DNA of 64,000 nucleotides. Source: Niastella sp. Its GTDB lineage: Bacteria > Bacteroidota > Bacteroidia > Chitinophagales > Chitinophagaceae. Below are positions 6,664-15,297 of the stretch, piece after piece. Position numbers and translations under genes: made by a program. Where the stretch lies: NCBI GenBank assembly GCA_017744515.1, contig JAGIBF010000018.1, forward strand, positions 1-64,000. Direction: 5' to 3'. Position 1 is the first letter of the stretch. Each line of letters begins with the position of its first letter. Under the pieces are notes generated by a model, which was not told the DNA's origin, did no database searches, and was given only the letters and a program-made list of their open reading frames with translations.

Positions 6664-9261
6664 TTATTTCTTCTTGGGAGCCGCCTTTTTAGTGGCTGTT
6701 TTCTTGGCTGCTGCTTTTTTTGCGGGCGCCTTCGTCTTTTTAGCAAAGGCATTAGGCACCTGGGCTTCGATCATTTTCTTGATGTCGTCCAGGCTTACCT
6801 GCGCCATCTCTTCAGCCGTGTATTTGGAGTCGTCGGCCTTCCTGCCCAGTTTCAGCATTTTCTTGCCAAAGCGGATGAAGGGACCCCAACGGCCATTTTC
6901 AACAGCAATCTTCTCTTCCGGCCAGTGTTGGATATAGCGGTTGGCCTCCTTGCTGATCTTGGCTTCGATCAACTCCTTGATATCGGAAGCGCTGAGGGCG
7001 TCGAAATTATAACGGCGGGGCACGTTGATAAACATCTCGTTCCATTTGATAAAGGGACCGAAGCGGCCTTTACCTTTGGTAACGGGCTTGTTATCGTATG
7101 TGCTGATAGGGGCATCTGCAGTTTGTTTTTCTTTGATGAGCTCGATAGCGCGGTCCAGCGTTACTTCCATCGGGTCTTCACCACGGGGAATAGAGATGAA
7201 TTGCTCTCCGAGCTTTACATAAGGGCCAAAGCGGCCAATGTTTACTACCACTTCCTGCCCTTCGTATTCACCCACCGTGCGAGGCAGCTGGAACAGCTTC
7301 ATGGCCTCTTCGAGTGTAATGGTCTCGATGCTCTGATCTTTCCTGAGCGCGGCAAAGCGGGGCTTATTTTCGTCACTTGCATCATCGCCAACGTTGGCTT
7401 CACCTATCTGCACCATGGGGCCATATCGTCCCATACGGGCTACGATCTTCTTGCCCGATTCAGGATCTACACCCAGCTCACGTTCACCTTTGATGCGTTC
7501 AGCATTTACGATCGTATTCTCTACATCCTTTTTGAAGGGAACGTAAAAGTCGTCGATCATACGGTTCCACTTCAGCTTGCCGGCAGCTACATCGTCAAAC
7601 TCTTCTTCCACCCGGGCAGTGAAACCATAATCCATGATATCATCGAAGTATTGCTTCAGGAAGTCGGTCACCACCAATCCAAGATCGGTAGGGAACAACT
7701 TCGATTTCTCGGCGCCGGTATTTTCCTGCTCTACCAACTTGCTGATCGAATTATCTGCCAGGCGAAACACGCGGAAGTCGCGTTTCACCCCTTCTTTATC
7801 TCTTTTCTCTACATAGGTCCTTTTCTGGATCGTAGAAATGGTAGGAGCGTAAGTAGATGGACGTCCGATGCCGAGTTCTTCAAGTTTCTTTACCAGCGAG
7901 GCCTCCGTGTAGCGGGGCAATGGTCTGGTAAAACGCTCGATGGCTTTCATTTCCTTTAATGGCAGTTGTTGTTGCACACTCAAAGGAGGCAGCATACCTT
8001 CAGCCTGCTCGTCATCCGTAATATCTTCTTCGTCGCGGTCTTCGCGGTATACTTTGAGGAAACCCTCGAATTTCAGCACCTCTCCGCTGGCCGTCAACTC
8101 TTCCTTATTAGTCGATACCTGAATTTTGGCGATGGTCTTTTCCAGTTCTGCATCGGCCATCTGGCTGGCCATGGTGCGTTTCCAGATCAGCTCGTACAGG
8201 CGCTTGGTATCCGGATCATCTACTGTGGAGTTTTCCATATAAGTAGGACGGATCGCTTCGTGCGCTTCCTGGGCCGATTCATTCTTGTTCTTGTATTTCC
8301 GGGGCTGGTAGTAGCGTTCGCCATACTGGCCGGTCACCTGCTTGCGGATGCCATCCATGGCTGTATCACTCAGGCTCACGCTGTCTGTACGCATATAAGT
8401 GATATTACCGCTTTCATACAACGTCTGAGCGAGGCGCATCGTGCGGCTTACGGAGTAGCCAAACTTACGGGAGGCTTCCTGCTGTAACGTAGATGTAGTG
8501 AACGGAGCAGAAGGAGATTTCCTGGCCGGTTTTACCTGAATGTCCGTTACGGTATAATTGGCGCCGATACAGCTTTGAAGAAACTTTTCGGCATCCTCGG
8601 CCTGGCTGATCTTTTTGCCTTCGGCACTAAAGGTCACTTGTTTACCGGTGGTATCCTTTGCGGTGAACTGTGCTTCTATTTTAAAGGAGCTGACGGGAGT
8701 AAAAGCATTGATCTCTCTTTCACGCTCGGCAATGAGGCGTACCGCCACACTCTGCACCCGGCCGGCGCTCAGGTTGTTCTTCATGCTCATTTTGCGCCAG
8801 AGCACGGGGCTCAGCTCAAAACCCACAATGCGGTCCAGTACCCGGCGCGCCTGCTGCGCATTCACCAGGTTCATGTTCACGGTGCGCGGAGCATCTACTG
8901 CCTTTACAATGGCAGGTTTCGTAATTTCATGAAATACAATGCGTTTGGTGGTAGCAGGATCCAGTCCCAATACCTCACATAAATGCCAGCTGATAGCTTC
9001 CCCTTCGCGGTCCTCATCCGTTGCCAGCCATACTTCTTCAGATTTCCTGGCCAGTGTACGTAATTCCTTTACTACCTTCTCTTTATCTTCAGATATAGCA
9101 TAACGCGGTTGGTAACCGTTCTTTATATCAATACCCATCTCGTCCTTCTCCAGATCACGGATATGGCCATAGCAGCTCTTTACCTCGAAATCTTTGCCCA
9201 GGAACTTTTCAATAGTCTTCGCTTTTGCAGGGGACTCTACGATCAATAAATTCTTCGCCAT
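6664..9261 (-). CDS. topA: DNA topoisomerase I
   Basis: 865 residues; type IA topoisomerase that relaxes negative supercoils. The TOPRIM domain opens the protein (NLLIVESPAKAKTIEKFLG; DEDREGEAISWHL holds the acidic metal ligands). The catalytic tyrosine is Tyr289 in ITYMRTDS. The C-terminus has no Cys4 zinc fingers; instead there are three or four repeats of the 'GRFGPYVKLGEQ' / 'GRWGPFIRFGKK' type and a Lys/Ala-rich tail, as in many Bacteroidota and actinobacterial enzymes. The start was chosen at MAKNLLIVESP; a longer open frame exists to 9330 but has no homologous content and runs across the promoter. Confidence 0.95.
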   Translation of the reverse strand: MAKNLLIVESPAKAKTIEKFLGKDFEVKSCYGHIRDLEKDEMGIDIKNGYQPRYAISEDKEKVVKELRTLARKSEEVWLATDEDREGEAISWHLCEVLGLDPATTKRIVFHEITKPAIVKAVDAPRTVNMNLVNAQQARRVLDRIVGFELSPVLWRKMSMKNNLSAGRVQSVAVRLIAEREREINAFTPVSSFKIEAQFTAKDTTGKQVTFSAEGKKISQAEDAEKFLQSCIGANYTVTDIQVKPARKSPSAPFTTSTLQQEASRKFGYSVSRTMRLAQTLYESGNITYMRTDSVSLSDTAMDGIRKQVTGQYGERYYQPRKYKNKNESAQEAHEAIRPTYMENSTVDDPDTKRLYELIWKRTMASQMADAELEKTIAKIQVSTNKEELTASGEVLKFEGFLKVYREDRDEEDITDDEQAEGMLPPLSVQQQLPLKEMKAIERFTRPLPRYTEASLVKKLEELGIGRPSTYAPTISTIQKRTYVEKRDKEGVKRDFRVFRLADNSISKLVEQENTGAEKSKLFPTDLGLVVTDFLKQYFDDIMDYGFTARVEEEFDDVAAGKLKWNRMIDDFYVPFKKDVENTIVNAERIKGERELGVDPESGKKIVARMGRYGPMVQIGEANVGDDASDENKPRFAALRKDQSIETITLEEAMKLFQLPRTVGEYEGQEVVVNIGRFGPYVKLGEQFISIPRGEDPMEVTLDRAIELIKEKQTADAPISTYDNKPVTKGKGRFGPFIKWNEMFINVPRRYNFDALSASDIKELIEAKISKEANRYIQHWPEEKIAVENGRWGPFIRFGKKMLKLGRKADDSKYTAEEMAQVSLDDIKKMIEAQVPNAFAKKTKAPAKKAAAKKTATKKAAPKKK

Positions 9262-9299
9262 ACGTTGATTGAACGATTTAAAATAGGCCTGTTGGCGTG

Positions 9300-9331
9300 C
9301 AAGTTTAGTGTATAAGCATGAAAGCAACAAA
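9300..9331 (-). promoter_or_regulatory. Bacteroidota-type promoter for topA
   Basis: On the minus strand TTTG (9331-9328) is separated by 20 bp from TAAACTTG (9307-9300), one mismatch from the Bacteroidota -33/-7 consensus TTTG / TANNTTTG. The start of transcription would fall some 30 nt before the topA ATG. Confidence 0.5.
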
Positions 9332-9412
9332 TTGATGCCAGCCGTTGGACGCCTAAACTAAAGTAAACCAGCGGAAAAGGAAGGTTACTTTATTTCCCAT
9401 TTAGGGAAGAGG

Positions 9413-9483
9413 GAGAGGTAGGAGGTAAGAGATCGGAGATAGGTCCAAAGTTCTGACTTCTTAACTCTTACATCTTACCTCTT
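9413..9483. repeat. Imperfect intergenic inverted repeat
   Basis: The purine-rich arm at 9413-9431 (GAGAGGTAGGAGGTAAGAG) is matched, with about three mismatches in 19, by the reverse complement of 9465-9483. It lies in the roughly 300-bp gap between divergent topA and pxpB, which otherwise holds only the topA promoter. Confidence 0.45.
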
Positions 9484-9563
9484 CACCCCGACTTCCTGCC
9501 AAATGCACTATTTATTAAAGTAATCAATACCTTTAACAGATATAGTTATCCCTGCGCCTGTCA

Positions 9564-10241
9564 TTGAATCAATTGCCCATCATATTTTCAATGGGTGATG
9601 GGGCCGCCACCATCGACCTTGGTAATCACCTCAGCGAATCGCTGAATGGCAAAGTGCTGGCCATGCACCAATGGCTGGAGCAAAACCGTTTCGAAGGCCT
9701 GAAAGACATCATTACCGCTTACTCCTCGCTTACCATTTTATATGATACCGCATTCATTAAGAACTATTACCAGCCTTCCGCTCCGGTGTTTGAATGGATA
9801 AAACAAAGGCTGATCACCGCTTACCAGCAATCTGGCGACTTTGTGGAGGGTACGCCCGTGCGGCACCGTATCCCGGTTCATTATGGACGGGAGAATGGCA
9901 TGGACCTCGATGCCCTGGCCCGGCAAAAGCAGCTTACCCCTCAGGAAGTAATACGTATCCATACGGCAAAGGTTTACCGGGTGTATATGATCGGTTTCCT
10001 GCCGGGGTTTTCTTACATGGCTGCCGTGGATGATCAGATTGCACAGCCGCGCAAAGATAAACCGGTGGCAGTGCCAGCCGGCAGCGTAGGCATAGCAGGC
10101 TCACAAACAGGCATTTACCCTTTTAATGGCCCGGGTGGGTGGAACATTATCGGGCGTACACCCATGGAATTGTTCAACGCTCAGGCTGAAAATCCCGTAC
10201 TATTAAAAGCTGGTGACGAAGTAGTGTTCTATGAAGCGTGA
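9564..10241 (+). CDS. pxpB: 5-oxoprolinase subunit B (KipI family)
   Basis: 225 residues. PxpB works with PxpA and PxpC in the ATP-dependent opening of 5-oxoproline (pyroglutamate) to glutamate. The family signature is seen: GDGAATIDLGN, YRVYMIGFLPGFSYMAAVD, PRKDKPVAVPAGSVGIAGSQTGIYP and GPGGWNIIGRTPMELF. The start is a TTG; the only upstream in-frame codons before the stop at 9543 are CTG/TTG type, and the first ATG (within SMGDGA) would cut into the domain. It begins a pxpB-pxpC-pxpA-permease operon. Confidence 0.9.
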   Translation: MNQLPIIFSMGDGAATIDLGNHLSESLNGKVLAMHQWLEQNRFEGLKDIITAYSSLTILYDTAFIKNYYQPSAPVFEWIKQRLITAYQQSGDFVEGTPVRHRIPVHYGRENGMDLDALARQKQLTPQEVIRIHTAKVYRVYMIGFLPGFSYMAAVDDQIAQPRKDKPVAVPAGSVGIAGSQTGIYPFNGPGGWNIIGRTPMELFNAQAENPVLLKAGDEVVFYEA

Positions 10242-10285
10242 GAGATGAAAAGCAGTCCCTGTGAACCCAAATAACCCAACATAAA

Positions 10286-10314
10286 CGGGAATGACCAGGC
10301 CTGGCCAATTCCCG
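10286..10314 (+). repeat. Hairpin between pxpB and pxpC
   Basis: CGGGAATGACCAGG and CCTGGCCAATTCCCG pair over 14 bp with a single bulge and a G-T style mismatch. There is no T run after it, so it is more likely an RNA-processing or stability element than a terminator. It occupies the 100-bp gap in an otherwise tight operon. Confidence 0.5.
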
Positions 10315-10343
10315 ATTGTGAACGCAAAACCCGAAACGCTCCT

Positions 10344-11339
10344 ATGTCTTTAACAATCATCAAGCCCGGCTTGCTGGATACGATCCAGGACCTGGGCCGG
10401 TTTGGCTACAGTAGCTGGGGTATCAATCCCGGAGGGGTAATGGATAGTTATGCTGCCCGTATTGCCAATATGCTGGTGGGCAATGAGCCGGGAGAGGCGG
10501 TGATGGAGATCCATTTTCCCGGGGCGCAGATCTTGTTCGAGCAGAATGCCCTCATCAGCATTACCGGCGCCGATTTTACGCCCACCCTCAATGATGATGA
10601 GCGGATAACTACCTGGCGGCCCATCGTGGTGCGCAGAAATACACTCCTGCATTTTCCCAAATGGCAATACGGTAGCCGTTGTTACCTCGCTGTACATGGC
10701 GGATTTTGTGTACCGCGCTGGCTCAACAGCTATAGCACCAACCTGAAAGCAGGGGCCGGCGGCTTCGAGGGACGCAAACTGGATAAAGGCGATGAGCTAC
10801 CCTTTAAAGAGAATTCCATCTATTTTGCCGGGTTGCTGAAAGATAGCCGGGAATACCAGCCGCTCAACTGGCGGGTAGATACCGGTAAGACCTACCAGCT
10901 GCCCCATGAAATATTGTTCACCATCGGTCATGAGTGGAGCCAGTTGACACATACCTCCCAGCAGGATATGATGGAGAATAACTTTACGATCCATCCTTTC
11001 TCTGACCGGATGGGCTACCAGTTGCGCGGTGTGCCGCTGAAACGTCAGCAAACGACAGAGCTGGTATCTTCCGGTGTCAGCTTCGGCACCATCCAATTGC
11101 TGCCTGACGGCCAGTTGATCCTGCTGATGGCCGATCACCAGACTACCGGTGGTTATCCCCGCATCGGTCATGTAATATCATCACAACTCCCCAAGCTGGC
11201 ACAGTTGCGGCCCAGTGATAGTATACATTTCAGTATGATTGACATTCCTACTGCCGAAGAATTGCTATTTTCACAGGAGCATGAGCTGAGTATTATTCAG
11301 CGGGCGTGCTACGATCACCTGAACCAACTTGTATGTTAG
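10344..11339 (+). CDS. pxpC: 5-oxoprolinase subunit C (KipA / biotin-dependent carboxylase-like family)
   Basis: 331 residues. The family start is clear (LTIIKPGLLDTIQDLGRFGYSSWGINPGGVMD), as are YLAVHGGF, the SDRMGYQLRG block and the C-terminal LLMADHQTTGGYPRIGHVI motif shared with the KipA/urea-carboxylase domain. PxpC forms the heteromeric enzyme with PxpB and delivers activated 5-oxoproline to PxpA. The stop overlaps the pxpA start (ATGTTAG), indicating translational coupling. Confidence 0.92.
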   Translation: MSLTIIKPGLLDTIQDLGRFGYSSWGINPGGVMDSYAARIANMLVGNEPGEAVMEIHFPGAQILFEQNALISITGADFTPTLNDDERITTWRPIVVRRNTLLHFPKWQYGSRCYLAVHGGFCVPRWLNSYSTNLKAGAGGFEGRKLDKGDELPFKENSIYFAGLLKDSREYQPLNWRVDTGKTYQLPHEILFTIGHEWSQLTHTSQQDMMENNFTIHPFSDRMGYQLRGVPLKRQQTTELVSSGVSFGTIQLLPDGQLILLMADHQTTGGYPRIGHVISSQLPKLAQLRPSDSIHFSMIDIPTAEELLFSQEHELSIIQRACYDHLNQLVC

Positions 11340-12094
11340 CAATAGATATTAACTGTGATATGGGGGAGAGTACCCACCTTTGGCCTTATGATATTGAAAA
11401 AGACATTGCTTTATTTCCTTACCTCAGCTCCATCAACATCGCCTGTGGCTTCCATGCCGGCGATCCATTCACCATGCATGAACTGGTAGCAGCTGCCACG
11501 GAGGCAGAGATCGCTATTGGCGCGCATGTGTCTTTTATGGACCGGGAAAATTTTGGCCGCACCAATATAAACCAGTCTCCCGAACAGGTATATGACCTGG
11601 TAGTATACCAGATTGGCGCTTTACAGGCTTTTCTGAAGTTGTACGATGCAACATTACACCATGTAAAACCGCATGGCGCTTTGTACAATATGGCTGCTGC
11701 CGATCCTGCACTGGCAAGTACGATTTGCAGGGCAGTGAAAAATACCGACAACAATATGATCCTGTATGGCCTTGCCGGCAGTGAACTGGTCAAGCAGGCG
11801 CATGCTGCAAAGCTCATAACATACAGTGAAGTATTTGCCGACAGAACGTACCGCGATGACGGAAGCCTTACCCCGCGTTCCGAAGCCAATGCATTGATCG
11901 ATGACGAAGCTGTTTGCGTGCGGCAGGTATTGCAGATGGTGAAAGACGATATGGTGACTACTACCAGTGGGAAAAAGATACCACTTGATGCCGAAACAGT
12001 TTGCATTCACAGCGACGGCCCGCATGCACTTTCATTTGCACAACGTATTCACCAGGCATTAAAAAAACAAGGTATTGAAATTACAGCTGTTTAA
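11333..12094 (+). CDS. pxpA: 5-oxoprolinase subunit A (LamB/YcsF family)
   Basis: 253 residues, the usual length. The start MLAIDINCDMGES matches the invariant DINCDMGE opening of the family; an upstream in-frame ATG at 11306 lies inside pxpC and adds nine unrelated residues. Also seen: SINIACGFHAGDP, GAHVSFMDRENFGR, HVKPHGALYN, VFADRTYRDDGSLTPR and CIHSDGPHA, all family hallmarks. PxpA completes 5-oxoproline hydrolysis to glutamate. It overlaps pxpC by 7 bp and the permease gene by about 20 bp. Confidence 0.95.
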   Translation: MLAIDINCDMGESTHLWPYDIEKDIALFPYLSSINIACGFHAGDPFTMHELVAAATEAEIAIGAHVSFMDRENFGRTNINQSPEQVYDLVVYQIGALQAFLKLYDATLHHVKPHGALYNMAAADPALASTICRAVKNTDNNMILYGLAGSELVKQAHAAKLITYSEVFADRTYRDDGSLTPRSEANALIDDEAVCVRQVLQMVKDDMVTTTSGKKIPLDAETVCIHSDGPHALSFAQRIHQALKKQGIEITAV

Positions 12095-13313
12095 AAGATC
12101 CGGTACCCCTTCCAATAGTAAACGTGTTGTGTTTGGTGGCGGTGGCGCTGTATTGGGCGCCGCTTTCCTGATGGCCAACTCTTCCATAGGCCCTGGCTTT
12201 CTGACGCAAACGACTGTCTTTACCCAGCAATTACTGGCTGGCATGGGCTTCGTGATCCTGGTGTCGGTATTACTCGACATTGGTGCACAACTGAATACCT
12301 GGCGCGTACTAACAGTGAGTGAGCTGCGTGCACAGGATGTAGCCAATCAACTGTTACCAGGGCTGGGATACTTCCTGGCGGTATTGGTGATCCTCGGCGG
12401 CTTTGCTTTTAACATCGGTAATATTGCAGGCTGTGGCCTGGGCATGAACGTGCTCACGGGTATGTCGTTTGAAAAAGGCGCTGTCATCAGTTGTGTAGTG
12501 GCGTTGGCATTGTTCTGGCTCAGTGAGATCGGTAAGATGCTGGACGGCTTCACGAAAACACTGGGCGTAGTCAAGATACTGCTTACCTTATTCATCGCTT
12601 TCAGTGCGCACCCGCCATTGGGAGAAGCGCTGCGGCAGACCATCATGCCGGAAAAGATAAGTTCGGTAGCCATCGTGGCACTGGTAGGAGGGACGGTAGG
12701 TGGCTATATCACCTTCTCTGGCGCGCACCGCCTGCTGGATGCGGGTATAAAAGGCCGGGAACATTTGCCCCAGGTAGACCGCAGCGCTATGAGCGGCATC
12801 GTTATCTCCAGCATCATGCGGTATGTGCTGTTTCTTGCGGTGCTTGGTGTGGTGGTGCAGGGTGTGGTATTGGACGCAAACAATCCGCCCGCCAGCGTAT
12901 TCAAACATGCAGCAGGAGAAATAGGCTTTCGCATCTTTGGCGTCGTGTTGTGGAGCGCCGCTATCTCATCGGTAGTGGGCGCAGCCTATACTTCCGTTTC
13001 TTTCTTCAAAACCTTTCATCCTGTGTTTGCCCGCTATGAGCGGTTGTGCATCTCGATATTCATCATACTTTCTACGATCATCTTTGTATGGATCGGTAAG
13101 CCTACGCAATTGTTAATCGCCGCTGGTGTAGTCAATGGATTGATCCTGCCGATTGGCCTGGGTATTATCCTGATTGCTGCCATGAATACCAGGTTGATGA
13201 AAGGATATCGTCACCCACTTTGGATGCAGTTGGCCGGCTGGGTTGTGGTAGCGGTAATGGGTTATATGAGTGTAGCAGCTGTGGTGAATGACCTGCCGAA
13301 ACTGTGGAAGTAA
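12075..13313 (+). CDS. NRAMP-fold permease of the YcsG type, probable 5-oxoproline or related importer
   Basis: 412 residues with about 11 hydrophobic helices. The first helix shows GPGFLTQTTVF, equivalent to the GPAF start of NRAMP helix 1, but the metal-binding DPGN is replaced by TQQL, so manganese or iron transport is unlikely. B. subtilis carries a homologue (ycsG) beside ycsF-kipIA; here the gene overlaps pxpA, so the inferred job is to bring in 5-oxoproline. The likely start is TTG within the end of pxpA; GTG codons downstream at the first helix are alternatives and the true start is uncertain. Confidence 0.8.
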   Translation: MKLQLFKRSGTPSNSKRVVFGGGGAVLGAAFLMANSSIGPGFLTQTTVFTQQLLAGMGFVILVSVLLDIGAQLNTWRVLTVSELRAQDVANQLLPGLGYFLAVLVILGGFAFNIGNIAGCGLGMNVLTGMSFEKGAVISCVVALALFWLSEIGKMLDGFTKTLGVVKILLTLFIAFSAHPPLGEALRQTIMPEKISSVAIVALVGGTVGGYITFSGAHRLLDAGIKGREHLPQVDRSAMSGIVISSIMRYVLFLAVLGVVVQGVVLDANNPPASVFKHAAGEIGFRIFGVVLWSAAISSVVGAAYTSVSFFKTFHPVFARYERLCISIFIILSTIIFVWIGKPTQLLIAAGVVNGLILPIGLGIILIAAMNTRLMKGYRHPLWMQLAGWVVVAVMGYMSVAAVVNDLPKLWK

Positions 13314-13332
13314 AATTGATATATTATAAGTC

Positions 13333-13527
13333 GTGAATAGATTTAAGATTTTTTCTGTTGTATTTGCATTGCTAACTTTTGGAGCAAGTAAGGAGGCGGT
13401 TCAAATTATAAATTCTGAAGCTACCGATAAACCCCTATTGGTAGGGTTCACTCTGTGTATGGCCGGTGCTTTCATGTATTTGACGATCAGATTCTGGCGA
13501 AAGTCTTCACAACAAAAAATACGTTGA
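13333..13527 (+). CDS. Small two-helix membrane protein
   Basis: 64 residues, GTG start, unrecognised. Two hydrophobic segments (FKIFSVVFALLTFGA and PLLVGFTLCMAGAFMYLTI) flank a short polar loop; the C-terminus is basic (RFWRKSSQQKIR). It starts 19 bp after the permease and ends 27 bp before a lipoprotein gene. The call rests on reading frame, spacing and hydrophobicity only. Confidence 0.45.
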   Translation: MNRFKIFSVVFALLTFGASKEAVQIINSEATDKPLLVGFTLCMAGAFMYLTIRFWRKSSQQKIR

Positions 13528-13554
13528 TATTCTTCATTTTGATATTCATACTCA

Positions 13555-14130
13555 ATGAAAAAAGTACTTGTTTTTTTCTGTGTGCTCGGCCTTGTTTTGG
13601 GTTGTAAACAAAAAAAGACCAGCAAAGAGGCCGATACCATAACAATTGATGGCATAGAAATGCCAATCGGTTCGTGTATAGATGTTCAAAATAAAGTCTT
13701 TGGAAATTCAATCGATACAAAGAAGTTTTGTACCTGCTTTCTCCCTTTGCTATATGATGGGTTGAAGAATGATCCTGAGATGCTTGAGCTGTTCAAAAAA
13801 GGTAAGCTCGAATTCATGTCACAGTTTAATAAGGATTCTTTTGCTTTGGTGTACGAGCATTGTATTAATGATGCTGCCACTACCGATTCGACTACAAGAC
13901 TTGTTCTTACTCCGAGGATGGTCAAATCGATCAAGGCTACTTTAATGCAAAGGGTAAGGGAGGAAGGTATGGAACAAATAGTTGATGTTGATCTTTATTG
14001 TGACTGCATTATTGATGGATTGCAGACTCATTTTACGGCAAAGGAAGTGATGCAGGAGAACTTCAATGAAACTGAAAAATATACAGTATTCATGCAGCAA
14101 TGCCAGGAAAAAGCAAAAAAGGTCAGGTAA
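13555..14130 (+). CDS. Lipoprotein of unknown function
   Basis: 191 residues. The lipobox LVLGC gives a lipidated Cys at residue 17. The mature part has two similar halves, each with a conserved Cys pair (FCTCFLPLLYDGL and YCDCIIDGLQ) followed by helical sequence, suggesting an internal duplication of a CxC-containing helical unit. No family is recognised. The base composition is visibly AT-richer than the pxp operon. It is first in a run of small exported proteins. Confidence 0.65.
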   Translation: MKKVLVFFCVLGLVLGCKQKKTSKEADTITIDGIEMPIGSCIDVQNKVFGNSIDTKKFCTCFLPLLYDGLKNDPEMLELFKKGKLEFMSQFNKDSFALVYEHCINDAATTDSTTRLVLTPRMVKSIKATLMQRVREEGMEQIVDVDLYCDCIIDGLQTHFTAKEVMQENFNETEKYTVFMQQCQEKAKKVR

Positions 14131-14236
14131 TTCAAAAGTGTTAAGTATTTGATAAAGGTTGGGTGCCTGCGGTACGCTACATAGCCGGGTTATGTATTCT
14201 CTCCCTTTCCTGCATCCTGTTGGAAAGACTTACAAG

Positions 14237-14785
14237 ATGAAATACTTAAAATTAGTGGCACTGGTCGTTTTGTTTTCTTGGGCAGGTAAAGCCAGCGCCT
14301 GTAAATGTGCGAATAACTCCGATAAGATAGATAAACCAACAGACCTTAAGCCATACGAGTTTATTGCATTGGTCAAGGTGGGAAAGCCTGATACGCTGGC
14401 GGCAGGTAATGACGGACGTAGTACAATGAAATGGAATATCAACATCATTGAAAAGTTTAAGGGGCAGGATATAACGGCCATTGCCGATAGGCCATACTTC
14501 ACTTCTTGTAATATAGGGTTGCAAACGGGTGATGAGTGGCTTCTTTTCGGGAAGATCGTGGATGGCCAGCTCAGCATTGTCGCCTGCGACCGGAATACAC
14601 CTTATAAGCGCATAAATGGCGAACATCATTGGCGGTCACCCTTTGGCACGTCCTTGCTCGACCGCTTACGCAGTTTATACCCTCCCGAAAAGGGAACCCT
14701 GCCACCCCCACGCCGCGAACGTAAAAATTCAGTACTGGTAGATACTGTGGCGGTAGTGAACGACCGGACGGGGAAGTATAAGTGA
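14237..14785 (+). CDS. Secreted TIMP/netrin-like (NTR) domain protein
   Basis: 182 residues. The start MKYLKLVALVVLFSWAGKAS provides a signal peptide; a longer frame upstream lacks one. The mature chain begins C-K-C, as do tissue-inhibitor-of-metalloprotease-like proteins, where the N-terminal Cys caps the OB fold. Further features: EFIALVKVGKPD, WNINIIEKFKGQ, the Cys in FTSCNIGLQTGDEWLLFG and LSIVACDRN. These fit a bacterial NTR-like OB domain of about 130 residues; the last 40 residues are a Pro/Arg-rich tail. A protease-inhibitor role is only a family-based possibility. Confidence 0.6.
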   Translation: MKYLKLVALVVLFSWAGKASACKCANNSDKIDKPTDLKPYEFIALVKVGKPDTLAAGNDGRSTMKWNINIIEKFKGQDITAIADRPYFTSCNIGLQTGDEWLLFGKIVDGQLSIVACDRNTPYKRINGEHHWRSPFGTSLLDRLRSLYPPEKGTLPPPRRERKNSVLVDTVAVVNDRTGKYK

Positions 14786-14866
14786 TGGATGCTTTTGAAA
14801 ACAGGACTTCGATTATGAAAACCGGCAAATTGGTTATAATTTGTAGGCTATAACCCCAACCAATCC

Positions 14867-15292
14867 ATGAAGAAGTTCGAGACTGTCAAAGCCCAATACA
14901 TGAGCCAGGGTGTAAATGAAGACAATATCCTTTATGCTATCGATGCCGTAAAAGAAGGTACGCCAAGAGAGCACGTCCTGGAAAACCTCACCGCCGATTA
15001 CCGCGGTATGGATTATATCCATGCCACCCAATTGCTGGAAGAACTGTTCGCCGTCAATGGCGGCGAGTTCAAAAAGGAAAACAGGTACGGGTACCTGTAT
15101 GGGGCTTTTTTCCTGCTACTTGGTTTCGCAGCTGCTTTTTACATTTTCTATGTATACACGTATGGCGGTATACTGTACAGGCCTATACTGGTTTGGGCGG
15201 TTGCCATCTTCGGTATATTGGGCGGTATCGGTTATGTCATTAAATCGATGTCCGGCAATTTCCGCGAAGCCGATGAACCCTTTAAAGACTAA
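14867..15292 (+). CDS. Small membrane protein with helical N-terminal domain
   Basis: 141 residues, not recognised. A 70-residue soluble helical part (KFETVKAQYMSQGVNEDNILYAIDAVKEG) is followed by two membrane helices (YGYLYGAFFLLLGFAAAFYIFYVY and PILVWAVAIFGILGGIGYVI). The phrase 'GxPRExVxxNL' inside the N-terminus resembles helix repeats that pack against each other. It starts 82 bp after the TIMP-like gene and is followed within 5 bp by a lipoprotein gene, so the two may be co-expressed. Confidence 0.55.
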   Translation: MKKFETVKAQYMSQGVNEDNILYAIDAVKEGTPREHVLENLTADYRGMDYIHATQLLEELFAVNGGEFKKENRYGYLYGAFFLLLGFAAAFYIFYVYTYGGILYRPILVWAVAIFGILGGIGYVIKSMSGNFREADEPFKD

Positions 15293-15297
15293 GTCCT

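Noticed and set aside
6925-7959. Long open frame on the plus strand (344 codons)
   Set aside because: It is antisense to topA over its whole length and has no domain, signal or ribosome site; a codon-bias shadow of the real gene.
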